Below are positions 25,110 through 36,349 of a stretch of 64,000 nt of DNA, in pieces. Made by a program: the position numbers and the translations under genes. The notes beneath the pieces were generated by a model that was not told the origin of the DNA, did no database searches, and worked only from the letters and a program-made list of their open reading frames with translations. Position 1 is the stretch's first letter. Every line of letters begins with the position of its first letter. This stretch comes from Haemonchus contortus (taxonomy: Eukaryota; Nematoda; Chromadorea; Rhabditida; Trichostrongylidae): the NCBI GenBank assembly GCA_000469685.2, contig LS997566.1, forward strand, positions 22,637,432-22,701,431. Reading direction: 5' to 3'.

Positions 25110-25995
25110 CGATGATCCGACTAGTGTTCTTCAAAGAAACTTCAACAAATCAGGATTGTGTCGTTGTCTGGTCCGGCGCCCATATGCTACCATTGTGTTC
25201 ACAAAGCTTAGGGGCTCCAACTTGGCGAAACAAATCCTAAGATCCATTACTGCATTTATGGTCGTGTCATTTATGCCACCAACGATTAGGTATCTGGGCT
25301 TCACTATCAATCGCAATTATGTTTTGAGGGGCACTTAGAAGGTATCCTAGCCAAGGCCGATCAGAAAGTTTTCATAATATTCGAGTCACCAAGAACTAAG
25401 AATCTCATATGAAAGCATACAAAATCTATGTGCGTTCTGTATTGAAATACGGTGCTTCCATTCACTTCCCTCACCCTAAAACGCTCTTAAACAAATTAGA
25501 AAAAATCCAGAATAACTTTACTAGAAAATTTTTCATCACAGCATTAGGGTTCACGCCCAGAAGCATCCCTCGAGAAGTCATCAGAAACACGATTCTCGGT
25601 CTAGACCCTTTACAAGTAAAACTTGGAAGGAATGACATACTCATGGCATATAATATTTTGAATAATCATATCGATCTTGACAGTGGTAACTTTCATACTT
25701 TGAGTGAATCCAAAACAAAAGGCGAGAGGTTCAAGCTCACTTTGCGACAGCCGCGTTCGTCGGTTGGGCGCAGGTTCTTCTTTTGTTTCTTGCGGGCATG
25801 GATTGTTTGGAAAAGAGCAAACTGATCTCAACACCAGTGTTTTTTTCCACATTCAAAAGCAAGCTATCCCATTATCTGCGTTCCGTTCATTGGCACACAT
25901 AGTATCATGTTCTCCGCACTTCAACTGGTGACATTTTTTCTTTCTTCTGTTTTATCGTGTGTTTTTATCTTTTTAATAGCCTAAGTTGTTGGAAT
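25110..25995 (+). mobile_element. 5'-truncated CR1-like LINE 3' end
   Basis: Plus-strand reading gives the last RT and C-terminal blocks: 'LRSITAFMVVSFMPPTIRYL' (25235-25294), a frame break near 25340, then 'AYKIYVRSVLKYGASIHFPH', 'LEKIQNNFTRKFFITALGF', 'RNTILGLDPLQVKLGRNDIL' and 'FHTLSESKTKGERFKLTLR' (25409-25825). The 3' end has AATAAAGTAAAGTAAA, a simple tail. Short retro-copies truncated at the 5' side are the usual product of target-primed reverse transcription. Stops show it is dead. Confidence 0.82.
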
Positions 25996-27274
25996 ACCAA
26001 CAGCATGTAATAAAGTAAAGTAAATCATGTCAATATCGCTATATAAATGAGCATCAAAATCACGATCATTTTACGGAAACGCATCTATAGTCAATGCTAT
26101 GTTCACTTCCTTTTCTACAACATGTGAAACAATGATGATTTTAGAAACATAAATAAAAGACTAGCAGGCTTTCGTTATGACCGCAAAAGCTTGAAAAAAT
26201 ACTGCCTTCCATTTACTTTTTTCCGTCATTTATTCATACTGATGTGGCTCAACACGTTAGCAGCCTTCTACGCTTATGCATATCAACTGCTTTCCCGTGG
26301 AAGATTACTGGCGCCGTTCAAAAAAATTTTCAGCGTTCTGCGTTAAAATATACCGACTGCTTACTCACATACTACTACATATATATTAAGAGGAAACCAG
26401 GTTTATATACGAACAATGTGTTTCTGTGCGTTACCTAGAAAGTCGCGGTACATTGAGATTCTTCGTGGTATCCATGTGTTATTCATTATATAAGCACCCA
26501 TAATCTCTCCTTGAATATTGGTGACTCTTTCAGATCCGCCGATGCGTCAGGAACAGCTGTAATCGATGTGAACTATTTACTATGCATCGCATCAACAATT
26601 AACGAAAGATCGTTCGATATAACCGTCTCTTGTAAGAATTATAGCTCGAGCCCCACTACTCATCGAAGGGGTCACGCAGAGTTTCTTGAGAAACTTCAAC
26701 CCGTGCTTTCATCGACGATTTTTTTTATAAGCAGCAGTGGTGTTGGGTTTCGAAGCGCAAGCTCCCATTCGGGTATAGACTATACCCACCGAAACCTTTG
26801 ATTGCAGCAAGGGAAATTCGAAGGCCAATTGGAAGCAGGGATAAAATCGCCAACATCGGCTCAGCACCAGTTTTGACTCTTTACTCCATTCGTGAGCAAG
26901 TGCACCGTAGTTTTCAAACCGTATCCCTGAAACAAGAGTTTCAGCAGCACCTTCTCAAAAATATTGCTTATGAAGATGGTGTGACTAATTTATACTATCC
27001 TTAATAAAAAAAAAGAGCGGTATATCTCCGATGGCACAGATTCCGGCCCAAACCATCATGGAAGAAGGGAAATGGCTACGAGATTCCCACTACAAACTGA
27101 TTCTCACATCGTTTCACTGAACCTTCCCAACAGCCTCGCCATTTTTAGTGAGAAACATACGTATACCCCTGGATTTGAACCTTTCTTTCACGCTGAATCA
27201 CTTTTTATCAGAAAAAAAGCGTTTCGAGGCACGGCATTTTCTTTTTCTCTCGAACTTCCTCTCGTCAGAAAGGT
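25996..27274. other. No recognised gene
   Basis: Small motif-free frames (26244-26438, 26511-26801, 26798-27004, 27072-27362). The last of these runs into the foldback element and is therefore not a gene. Nothing else is supported. Confidence 0.35.
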
Positions 27275-27303
27275 TACAATACTGCTACTATTTCATGGTC
27301 AAC

Positions 27304-27341
27304 CGACGGTTTGCGACGGATTAATCCGTCGCAAACCGTCG
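27304..27341. repeat. Perfect 38-bp palindrome, left end of foldback
   Basis: CGACGGTTTGCGACGG then ATTAAT then the exact reverse complement. It is identical to the copy at 30439-30476, although the surrounding arms have diverged. It contains the internal word CGACGG twice per half. Confidence 0.95.
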
Positions 27342-29249
27342 CTTCCCCATAACTTCAGCTAAAGTGATCCAATGAAGCTGAAAGTAAGACCATTGGAAAG
27401 CTTCCCTCGTAGAGAATCCAAATATATAATAATCTTTCGGTTTTCTCGAGATTTTCGCCTTCCTTTGAGGGAAAAACGAAAGTTGAGTTTTTCAGCACCT
27501 GAGGTGTAACTTGCGGATATGACCGCGTCGTAAACCCTCCACTTCAATTGAAAACTTTGTTTCCGATTCTTAAAAGGCCTGCATCGTTTTATGATTGAGG
27601 AGAGCATAGAATCCTGATCATTTTGATACCCTTCCTGACATAATTTAAATGTTTTCAGCTAAAAGCAGCAGGGCAAAGCAAATTTTTAGATTTTTAGACA
27701 TTTCTTGTTTCTTTGAGCCACGTATTTCGTATGACTACCGTATAATTGCTCATGGGGAAACCCGTCATGTTATGAATTTTCAATTCCTTCAATTTTGCAG
27801 CATCATTTTCATGGAGATCGAGGAGTGAGTGTTTAGCACCTGAGGTGCTTCCCGCAGATATAACATAACCTTAAACTCCCCACTTCAATAGAAAACTTCA
27901 TTCTGAGTTTTTTAAAGACATTTGGAATATGGACATATGAAATCATGATTATTTTGATATCGTAGTGATAGAATTCAGAAAAATTCAGCTGAAAACAGTG
28001 GTTTCAATGATTTGCTTCTCAAGAAGTGGGTTTGCTAGTTCATTTTAGAGGTGCACTTCCTCAGGAACGAATTATTCTGCATTTACTTATAGACTTCCAT
28101 TATTGTGAATCTGATATTCTGATAATAGAAGGATGAATGGCCTCCTAATCGAGCGTTGAGCTAATGATCCCTCACCATCGATCTCTATTGGCCCATCGCC
28201 TTCGCTATTGCCGAGTCCATTCAAGAGTGCGCCCGTTGACACATACTGTTATGCAGCTGGCAGAATGAAACGATCACGCTATGATGAATACTGCTTCACT
28301 GTGTATAAGGTGCTCCCTTCCCATTTGACGGAAACTGTGGGACACTGACACTAAACACCGGTCAAATGAGCACAGAGAAGCACACATTGCTCGACAGTAC
28401 TGTTATTTCAGCATTTGCAAGCGCTTTGTTCAACTGGGGATCCGAACCCATATGGAATCCAAGTCAGGTGCAAACATTAGACAAATGCACTTTCGCTGCG
28501 CCATTGGCCGACTCAACAGGCGAACATATCAATCAACCATTTAGTAGGGGTTTAGGCTGGATGCGGTTACAGTAAGAGAGGGCCAATCGATTTCTGACAA
28601 GTCAGGTCACGTTGCGACATGATTCACTAACTAGTCTTATTAAAAACTCACATTGTGCCCAAAAACACACAGAATTATATTTGATGGACCAATTAAATAT
28701 TTTCAATTTTATAGACGGTCCGTTTTTAGGGTCATTTTCAAAAAAGACTGATTCTCTCATTCCTATCACTACAACGGTTACAACGCTTCCATTTCTTTCA
28801 GCTTTGCTACGGAATGTATACAATCAGGGAAGGTGTATCATGCCTAATGAACTTTCCATTCTAGCCTTTTACTGGCGTTTCTTTACGTTGTAAATCTTAT
28901 CTTACTTTCAGCATAGTTTGCCTTGATAATGTCGAATATAACTACAGACAAGACGTCTTTGAGTTGATTGCACCCACGTAGCTCAAGAAAACATGGCCTT
29001 GCAGACACAGTGAGTCAAGGGAGATCTATAACCAGGGGTCAAGTCACTAGCTCCACTACTAACCATTACTCAGGCGAACTTATATATGTATATACATATA
29101 TATTTGAATTGTGGTAGATGTGTGATAAATAGTGAGTGAATCATGTCGCAACGTGACCTGACTTGTCAGAAATCGATTGGCCTTCTCTTACTGTTACGGC
29201 AGTCAGCCTAAACCCCTACTAAATGGTTGATTGAAATGCTCTCAAGTTA

Positions 29250-29330
29250 AGGCGGTCAATGGCGCAGCGGAAGTGCGTGCATGTCACGTTTACGCCCGAC
29301 CTGGATTCCATATGGGTTCGGATCCTCAGT
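29250..29330 (+). promoter_or_regulatory. tRNA-like Pol III A and B boxes in foldback arm
   Basis: TGGCGCAGCGG at 29260-29270 fits the A-box consensus, and GGTTCGGATCC at 29315-29325 fits the B box with one mismatch. They lie about 45 bp apart in the right order, but no tRNA cloverleaf can be drawn. The left arm has the mirrored pair (B box 28438-28448, A box 28493-28503 with one mismatch). This suggests a tRNA-derived SINE-like segment captured in the arm; function is inference. Confidence 0.5.
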
Positions 29331-30438
29331 CGTGCACAGCGCTTGCAAATGTTGAAACAACAGTGCTGACAAGCAATTAGCACTTCCCTGTGCTAATTTG
29401 GCCGGTGCTCACTGTCAGTGCCCCATAGTTTCCGTCAAATGGGAAGGGAGTACATGTTAAACAACGTATACACTGTGAAAACACAACACAACATATACAC
29501 AGTGAAGCAGTATTCATCTAGCGTGGTCGCTTCATTCTGCAAGCTGCATACCAGTATGTGTCAACGGCGCACTCTTGAATGGACTCGGCAATAGCGAAGG
29601 CGATTGGCCAATAGAGATCGATGGTGAGGGGTCAATTAGCTCAACGCTCGATTAGGAGGCCATTCATCCTTCCATTATCAGAATATCAGATCACAATAAT
29701 GGAAGTCTATAAGTAAATGCAGAATAATTCGTTCCTGAGGAAGTGCACCTCTAAAATGAACTAGCAAAGCCACTTCTTGAGAAGCTGATCATTGAAACCA
29801 CTGTTTTCAGCTGAATTTTCTGAATTCTATTACTACGATACCAAAATAATCATGATTTCATATGTCCATATTCTAAATGTCTTTAAAAAACTCAGAATGA
29901 AGTTTTCTATTGAAGTGGAGAGTTTAAGGTTATGTTATATCTGCGGGAAGCACCTCAGGTGCTGAACACTCACTCCTCGATCTCCATGAAAATGATGCTG
30001 CAAAATTGAGGGAATTGAAAATTCATAACATGACGGGTTTCCCCATGAGCAATTATACGGTAGTCATACGAAATACGTGGCTCAAAGAAACAAGAAATGT
30101 CTAAAAATCTAAAAATTTGCTTTGCCCTGCTGCTTTTAGCTGAAAACATTTAAATTATGTCATGAAGGGTATCAGAGTGATCAGGATTCTATGCTCTCCT
30201 CAATCATAACACGATGCAGGCCTTTTAAGAATGTGGAGTGGAGGGTTTACGACGCGGTCATATCCGCAAGTAACACCCCACGTGCTGAGAAACACAACTT
30301 TCGTTTTTCCCGGAAAGGAAGGCGAAAAATTCGAGAAAACCGAAAGATTATTACATATTTGGATTCTCTACGAGAAAAGCTTCCCAATGGTCCTACTTTC
30401 AGCTTCATTGGAGCACTTTAGTTAAAGTTATGGGAAAG

Positions 30439-30476
30439 CGACGGTTTGCGACGGATTAATCCGTCGCAAACCGTCG
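30439..30476. repeat. Perfect 38-bp palindrome, right end of foldback
   Basis: Identical to 27304-27341 and placed symmetrically in the inverted arms. Confidence 0.95.
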
Positions 30477-30505
30477 GTTGACCATGAATTAGTAGCAGTA
30501 TTGTA

Positions 30506-32404
30506 TGTATATGGCTTTCGAAACCTGTCTGGATACAATTGTATTCGCTCTAGGAAGACTATACTCATTGAAGTAGAACATGCAATTAAATCGGCACTCA
30601 CCTTTCCCATGTTTCTGCAGGTTTCGTAGCGTAATCATTGTATTCGGAAAGAGGACACACCAAGACAAGAACAGAGACGAGGCGACCGTCTTGCGACTTG
30701 TCGTTAACGCTGCCCACGCATTGCGATTCAAGAAACTGTCATGCGAGTAATGTCGAAGCAACAGGCGATCCCAGAAAATGGCTCGCCAAGTACGCACAAA
30801 GACGGAGTGGTTGTTGGGTGATTGCGAGGCTTCATCATTTTTCGGAAACTGACGAACTGAGAGCACCCAAGCAGTTATGTGAGCCAAGCTGTACCACGAG
30901 CATACAGAAGGCGTAGATTTGGAAAACATCCTCTGGACAAGAAAACTGCGGACTCCCGTGGTGTTGTTACTTTATCCATGGCACACCCTATATAATGTTT
31001 TTCAAAAGAATTCTGTCTGTTTGATTGAGCCTGCAACTAACTTATGACAATGTTGAATAGTGTGCCTCTTCGTTACTCCTGATTAAGCACTTCTTTATTC
31101 ATAGTTTCGCTCCCTTAGCTGTGACGGCTAAGACCCAAATGCTTTTCAAGGTCTCGTGATAACATAGGTATGCGACATCTGGGTTATAAGCGATCTTGTG
31201 CACTCGAAGGCGAGGTTCTCGTTCGAAAAGGCTTTTGAGTTTTCCCGCAGATTGAATCTGTGACACACAAGAACGGTACATGGGCCGCCGTCGGGCCGAA
31301 TAACGTTCTAGGCAGGGCGTAATAAGGGCTCCAAAACGCAGACAGCAGTATTAAAGTAGCCGTGTTATGCCGGCCTTATCGCTACTGCGCCATTCACATG
31401 ACCATAAGAATAGGACGATCGAATGAGAGGCACCCAGTCGTCCATCGCTACTTTTTTGAAGTCATATATTTTTCAAAACCCAACAATATTCGAACTTCCT
31501 CCGCCATACTTGCACTATCCTGCACCACGGCCTCCATTGGTTGGCTTCCTTATTTCACTCATATTCACCTCGAAATAATCGTGAACTGTGCCTTCAAAGG
31601 CGCAGTTTACATTGAAACTGGTTTTGTGATTTGAACTAAACTGCGACCCAAAACTGTGACCTACAAGGATAGCTTGAGAGACACTGTCTGGCCGAGAAGG
31701 CCCAAGATAGAGCGTAATAAGAGCCCTAAAATCGGTTCAGTCAAAGTACACACCCGAGACGGAAGACGTGTACGTAAAAGATGTATAGGTTGCACCATTC
31801 GCACCTTGACCCACACCTTGCTCGCAAGCAGCTTAATGCAGCTAGCTGAGTGCAATGGGGTGCACGTTTAAACAGCTCGCCCAACCTAGATAACACAAGA
31901 ACTTCTGTCATCACATCTTCGGCCAGGTCCCAACTTTACTTCTTTTTTGAAGCCTTATATTCTTCTGAATACGCCGATTTCCGCTTTCTCCTCACCAATT
32001 TTGTTCATCTCGGGAGTGTCACTTCCATTAACCGTCTAAAACTGGATAACATAAAATTATCGTGAAGTGTGCCTTGTTACATTCGGTATGTGACAGACGT
32101 AGAAGAGTTTGTTTTCTAAGCCATTACTTGGGTATTGTTCCAGTAGAAAAGAAACAAAGACGGGGAACGACTTGAGGATAACAGAATGTTTGTTTGGCAA
32201 GGAACCTACGGAAAAGGTATACATACATACATGCACTCAAGATCCAATAGAGAAATGAAACGATATCATAGTGGGCTTATGGATAATGCAACGAATAACG
32301 TCTTACACTGCCTACATTAGCCAGTCAGGTTTCTGGCTGGCTAATATAAGCAAGCAAAAAAAGCAAAAGCATGGTTTATAGCTTATTCGGTGAACATATC
32401 TAAG
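30506..32404. other. No recognised gene; weak internal duplication
   Basis: A 146-codon minus frame (30489-30929) has no family motif and overlaps the foldback edge. The blocks at about 31290-31600 and 31690-32065 look like diverged duplicates: both run 'gcgtaataagggc', 'cttttttgaag-c-tata', then 'ataatcgtgaactgtgcc' or similar. Non-coding as far as I can tell. Confidence 0.35.
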
Positions 32405-32640
32405 AAATCGTCGCCGCCAGAGACCTGGAAGTGGTTCGAAACTCTCTATCTGAAACTTACTCGGTCAAACGCCCTATCATAGGCCAGTCGCAACATCTCC
32501 TGGAAACTCGAACTCCGAAGTCTCAAAAAGTGAGTGACCTTATTCAACTCCACCAGCGCTCAGGTACCACTAAGATATGTGAACAACCTGGGATGAATGA
32601 GACACCGTTAATAGTTATAGAATACTGATTATGCGGTGAT
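32405..32640 (+). mobile_element. Penelope-like terminal repeat fragment
   Basis: Colinear with the left arm of the Penelope element at 53655-53952. Shared words are 'gacctggaagtggttcgaa', 'cttactcggtcaaacgccc', 'ggccagtcgcaacatctcc-ggaaactcgaac', 'caccagcgct' and 'gatgaatgagacaccgtta'. No RT or GIY-YIG coding sequence is attached, so it is a solo or truncated terminal repeat. It has diverged by roughly 25 %. Confidence 0.65.
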
Positions 32641-33040
32641 CTGAAAATTCACAAATGGGAACGAACGGCAAAGGTCCTATTGTAATGACCATGCCCTGAT
32701 CTCGGTTGTTGAGCTTTAGATTTCTAGCCGGGATTTCTAGATCTCTCTAGCACCGATTCTATTCTCGTAGCTAGAGTTTTGTTGCAAATTTAATATCAAA
32801 ATCATTGCCCCGATGTTTTTCAGGTCGATGCCAGCCAGGTCGCGTTAGAGGGTTGTTATGCCAGCAACCTTCTAGGGATCCATTCACGCGTATGCCCAGC
32901 ACTCTTCCCTTCTCAACAATGTATATTTATTCGTCTAAACGAATCACTATTGTGGTTTTTCGTCGAAAATTGAGCCGAAATTATTGAATGGCTCCCATGG
33001 CAAACCTGTTTTTTTTGGTAGACGGTAGACCGTATTATAC
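32641..33040. other. No recognised gene
   Basis: Short unique sequence before a MITE. Nothing supported. Confidence 0.35.
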
Positions 33041-33231
33041 GGCTGCTTTCATAGTCCGCCGGCCAGCGTGCCACGAGGCAGTGCTAGGGGGAAGGAGGGC
33101 GGCAGACGGTCCGCCAGCCCCTCGGAGGGCTGTAAACAAGGAGAGACAAGATCAAAAACCATTTGTACAAGCCCCTGGTTGTTTGGTTTTTGATCTGCCT
33201 CGTTGCACGCCGGCCGACTATGAAAGCAGCC
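33041..33231. mobile_element. MITE family A, copy 2 (191 bp)
   Basis: Inverted ends GGCTGCTTTCATAGTCCGCC / GGCCGACTATGAAAGCAGCC. The next inner blocks also pair ('ggccagcgtgc' with 'gcacgccggcc', 'gatcaaaaacca' with 'tggtttttgatc'). It shares the CTTTCATAGTCC terminus with copies at 17096 and 42205. No clear target duplication. Confidence 0.88.
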
Positions 33232-33752
33232 TATCATGTCGAATTTCTATGAGGAGTTACAGGTCAAAGACGAAGACCTCTGACCAAGACTGCCGCTGGA
33301 CCTCTCTGTACGGCAACCCAGACTGGACCAGGCGACGGAGATGGCACAACCGACATTCTGACCCTTTTACTCTTCACTAGCATTCGTCCCTTTGGAAGCA
33401 CAGTCTGCTTTCCTCATGGTTGTCGCCAACTCCTTCCATTTACGACATCTTTGCCTGTTACCTTGGTTTCGGGAAGATTTATCTTGATTGTACTCCTTTC
33501 ATCTCTTTTTTCACGCCGAATTGTGGTCGCTTCTCTTGAGCTTCGAAATCCATCAATTTTCTTATGGGTTGTTCCTGTGACCTCCTCAGCTCGTGCTTTC
33601 TCATCTTCAACAGAACATGGTTGTGACATGACCACCCTAACGTCTTTGTTTCTGATCCGATTCAGTCGCCTCCAACCGCACGCCCATCTCGACATTCATT
33701 GGGGAGTGAAATTAACTTTCGACTCCTGCCTATTAGTCAGCACTCGTTGGCG
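33232..33752. other. No recognised gene
   Basis: Contains opposing frames of ~100 codons (33451-33777 plus, 33414-33695 minus). The minus frame is rich in Lys/Arg/Glu but has no recognised motif. It may be an old LINE fragment; not supported enough to call. Confidence 0.3.
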
Positions 33753-33757
33753 AAGAA

Positions 33758-34245
33758 TGAAAAGGAAGTTTGTTTGAGATATAGCTCGTTTACGCCACGC
33801 GGAAAGTACACCACACCACGTATAGTCTAACGTTTTTATCCTCAGACCAGTAGAGCCTCAGACTTGGGTAATTAAACCAGTCCATAAAAGGCAACAATGA
33901 GTCAACATTTAGGCACAAAGCAAGCAATACAATAAGTGCTGTGTAAAAGAGCAAGGACAATAATATTAAGTGAGTATGAGTGGAGGAACCGAAAGTAACA
34001 AAGAGTGGCATGGATTGAGAGGAATCATGATAAAGAGTCATACAAAAATCGAGCTATGAAGAAGCAAAAGATTGGCAATGAGTCATCCTACAGTTTTATA
34101 TACCGAAGACGCTGGCTCGCGTTCTTGCTGATGAAGCCTGAGATAAGGCGCGAGCCAGCATCCCTCACATACATCGCCGAGCCTCAGCTTATTCAATTCA
34201 TTGATCGGATCGAAGAGTTCTAAAAAATCGCGGTTTTCCGCGATA
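33758..34245 (-). repeat. 3' LTR
   Basis: 488 bp, the same length as the other LTR. In element sense it starts TATCGCGGAAAACCGCGA (a short hairpin) and ends CTTTTCA. An 11-bp stem, GCTGGCTCGCG with CGCGAGCCAGC, lies near 34110-34160. Its SL1 copy (33857-33878) has one mismatch. Confidence 0.93.
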
Positions 34246-34406
34246 CTCCGCGCCCACGAGCGGGAGAGTGGGAGGAGGTGGAGAGTAAGAACGATAGCTA
34301 CACACGGAGAGAGAGACACAAAGACATAGAGACAGACTTTTCACTACGGATGATCAGAGCGCGCCATGCCTCTGCAGTCGTCCTGCCAATCGGGCGATTC
34401 TGTCGT

Positions 34407-35916
34407 TTACGTTTGCGTAGTCCCTGTTGAGCCATTCGAACTTTTCCTGGAGTTTGCGTTTAATTTCTGGAGTTCACAAATACATGCATTGTGTCCATAT
34501 CCACCACAATAATGACATCGAGCATTGAACTTACGACACTTTTCCCTACTATCATCACACCAAGTGTCTAAGCAAACGCGGCATCTTCCCACCTCTGCTA
34601 GTCTTTCGAGTCTAGCTTCTACGGTTATAAATTCGATGCAGGAGTCTGAATAATGGTGTCCTCCCATTCCACAGAAGACACACGGCATCTCTGCTTCATT
34701 TTCGTGCTTAATCCCAGTGTTGAAGTTCCTCGTAGGACAGCGTGGTGGAGTCTCCAGTTCTCTCATCATCATCCTCAGATCTTCTCGGGCCTGAATGGCT
34801 TCTCTATATTCTCTCCTGAGTTTTTGAATCAATTCTTCCTCGTTTTCTTGCCTTCGGAGTCTGACTGGTTCTTCCTGAACCACCTCTATTTCTCGGGGTC
34901 TAACTTCTTCTTGAGGAATGACCATTACATCCGAGTCTGTTTCCTCTTCTTTCCCTAAGGCATCGTCCACCTCCACCAATTCCTCGACCTCCATCGCCTG
35001 CTGGTCCTTGGAGTCAATATTTACTTCTTCTCCTAGTAGTGGCTCAAGAAATGCCACATTTTCTTGAATCCTCGCCGATTCTTGTTCACGATTTCCGATG
35101 GAGCGATCCGAGTCTATGGATTCGTCGGGGTCTAGTAGTTTAGGTATATCCCTAGGTCCTTCATTCCCTGCGCTGCGGTGAGTCCCCTTTTCCAGAGTCT
35201 TCTCATCTGTCGCTTCTTTCTTCTCGTCAGAATGTTCAGAGTCTGAATAATAGGGGTAATTGAAGTCAATTCCATACTGGAGGCTAAGGTCGCTTGAGAC
35301 GCCTCCCCCCGGCCTCACCGTTTTTCCACGGCCGGCATGGATGTGCATGTGGTCCAGCTTCTCCTGTATGGTTGTTAATTCCTTCAACACTTTTATTTCG
35401 AATTTCTTATTTCTATATACTCCTGTCTTCCAACTTCATCGTCAAGTAGTTCTAACTGCTGAAGATTTTTTCTATGGTTTGAAGTTGAGTCTGAATCTCT
35501 CGTTTTACTTGCGAAAAATCCGTGTTGACCGGTTTTTCATCGATACCCAGGAGAGGCTGAGCCATCATTTCGGTCCATACTTTTTCCTCCAAATTCTTTG
35601 TCGCGATCATGAGTTTTGGGTAGATCAGCAAGTCGTCAAGTCGCGTTTCATATAAAAGAAGTTGGTATTGAGTCTTCCAAGCCGCTGTTTGTAACAGCTC
35701 TATACGGAGAGGACGGTCACATTCTTCTTCCATTGTTCTGCAAAAATGATCCACTTGTGCGCTCAAGTTGGTTACGGATGTCTTCATGGCGTGAATCTTG
35801 AGGAGTAAGTCTACTATGTGAGCATACAACGTGTTCGCGTCTGGTAGCTCTGGTAATGCGTTCTTCAGGCAGTCGAGTTACGCTTTAAGGTTGTCGTAGT
35901 CCTTGGAGTCTTCCAT
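34407..35916 (-). pseudogene. BEL/Pao-type gag, broken
   Basis: The structural nucleocapsid protein that packages element RNA. The likely start is ATG at 35916 ('MEDSKDYDNLKA'), followed at once by an in-frame TAA. The frame then continues (35829-35452: 'DLLLKIHAMKTSVTNLSAQV', 'RPLRIELLQTAAWKTQYQLL'), stops at 35452, and resumes in another frame through 35390-34407. That last frame (327 codons) has an acidic middle and a C-terminal Cys/His region: 'CVFCGMGGHHYSDSC', 'CRVCLDTWCDDSREKC' and 'CHYCGGYGHNACIC', the three-knuckle pattern of BEL/Pao gag. A stop and at least one frameshift inactivate it. Confidence 0.82.
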
Positions 35917-36010
35917 TTTGTCTAAAGAAGGTATCTATACTAAATGATTTTGCAACTACTTGTAACTCTAAATTAGTACTTATATATCTATATTTTTTCG
36001 AGTCAATAAG

Positions 36011-36349
36011 TTAATGGCGTTTCTCGTGATTTTTCTCTCGCGTTATGTCCTCTCTATCTTGGTTTCTCGTGTTTCTGGTAAGTATCCATGAGAAAGTTTT
36101 GAATGAGCAAAGAGTGAGCTTAATTGTTAAGCGAAACATGAGTTTTAGTATTCTCATTCCCATGGTTTGAAGGAGTATGTACGAGAGTAGTAAAGAAGCG
36201 GCGACTGCGATAATTCCAAGAATTATTGTTTTGTACCAAGAAAAGATCACTGAGATAATGTGTTGAAAGTCTGGCCATGCGACCTCCTGGTAAGATATAC
36301 TTTTGCTTCGGATTAAAGTATATCCTTCGTCGAGTAACCGATGCACCAT
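36011..36349 (-). CDS. Membrane-protein-like frame between primer site and gag
   Basis: A 112-codon frame whose ATG overlaps the LTR end and primer site. The N-terminal ~35 residues are polar. They are followed by a hydrophobic segment ('TIILGIIAVAASLLLSYILL', residues ~41-60) and a basic tail ending in many Arg/Lys/Glu/His. One membrane span plus an amphipathic stretch resembles the end of an envelope-type glycoprotein, yet in this element such a gene should lie after pol, beside the 3' LTR. It could be a relocated env remnant, an accessory membrane protein, or chance leader sequence. No homologue is recognised. Confidence 0.4.
   Translation of the reverse strand: MVHRLLDEGYTLIRSKSISYQEVAWPDFQHIISVIFSWYKTIILGIIAVAASLLLSYILLQTMGMRILKLMFRLTIKLTLCSFKTFSWILTRNTRNQDREDITREKNHEKRH

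Larger units (their letters stand above)
27275..30505. mobile_element. 3.2-kb foldback element with 1.35-kb inverted arms
   Basis: The left arm (27275-28628) and right arm (29135-30505) are inverted copies, about 88-92 % identical by eye with a net 17-bp length difference, around a 506-bp unique centre. The outer edges are symmetric (tacaatactgctac..ttcatggtc on both sides). Each arm begins with a perfect 38-bp palindrome (27304-27341 and 30439-30476). No transposase motif is visible in any frame. It resembles foldback or very-long-TIR DNA transposons. A segmental inverted duplication is the alternative; the matching terminal palindromes argue for an element. Confidence 0.8.

Noticed and set aside
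29250..29330. A tRNA gene
   Set aside because: A and B boxes are present, but acceptor and anticodon stems cannot be paired; kept only as a Pol III promoter-like segment.
34005..34319. Small proteins encoded in the LTR
   Set aside because: The frames are duplicated in both LTRs, run through hairpins and do not fit the element's gene order.
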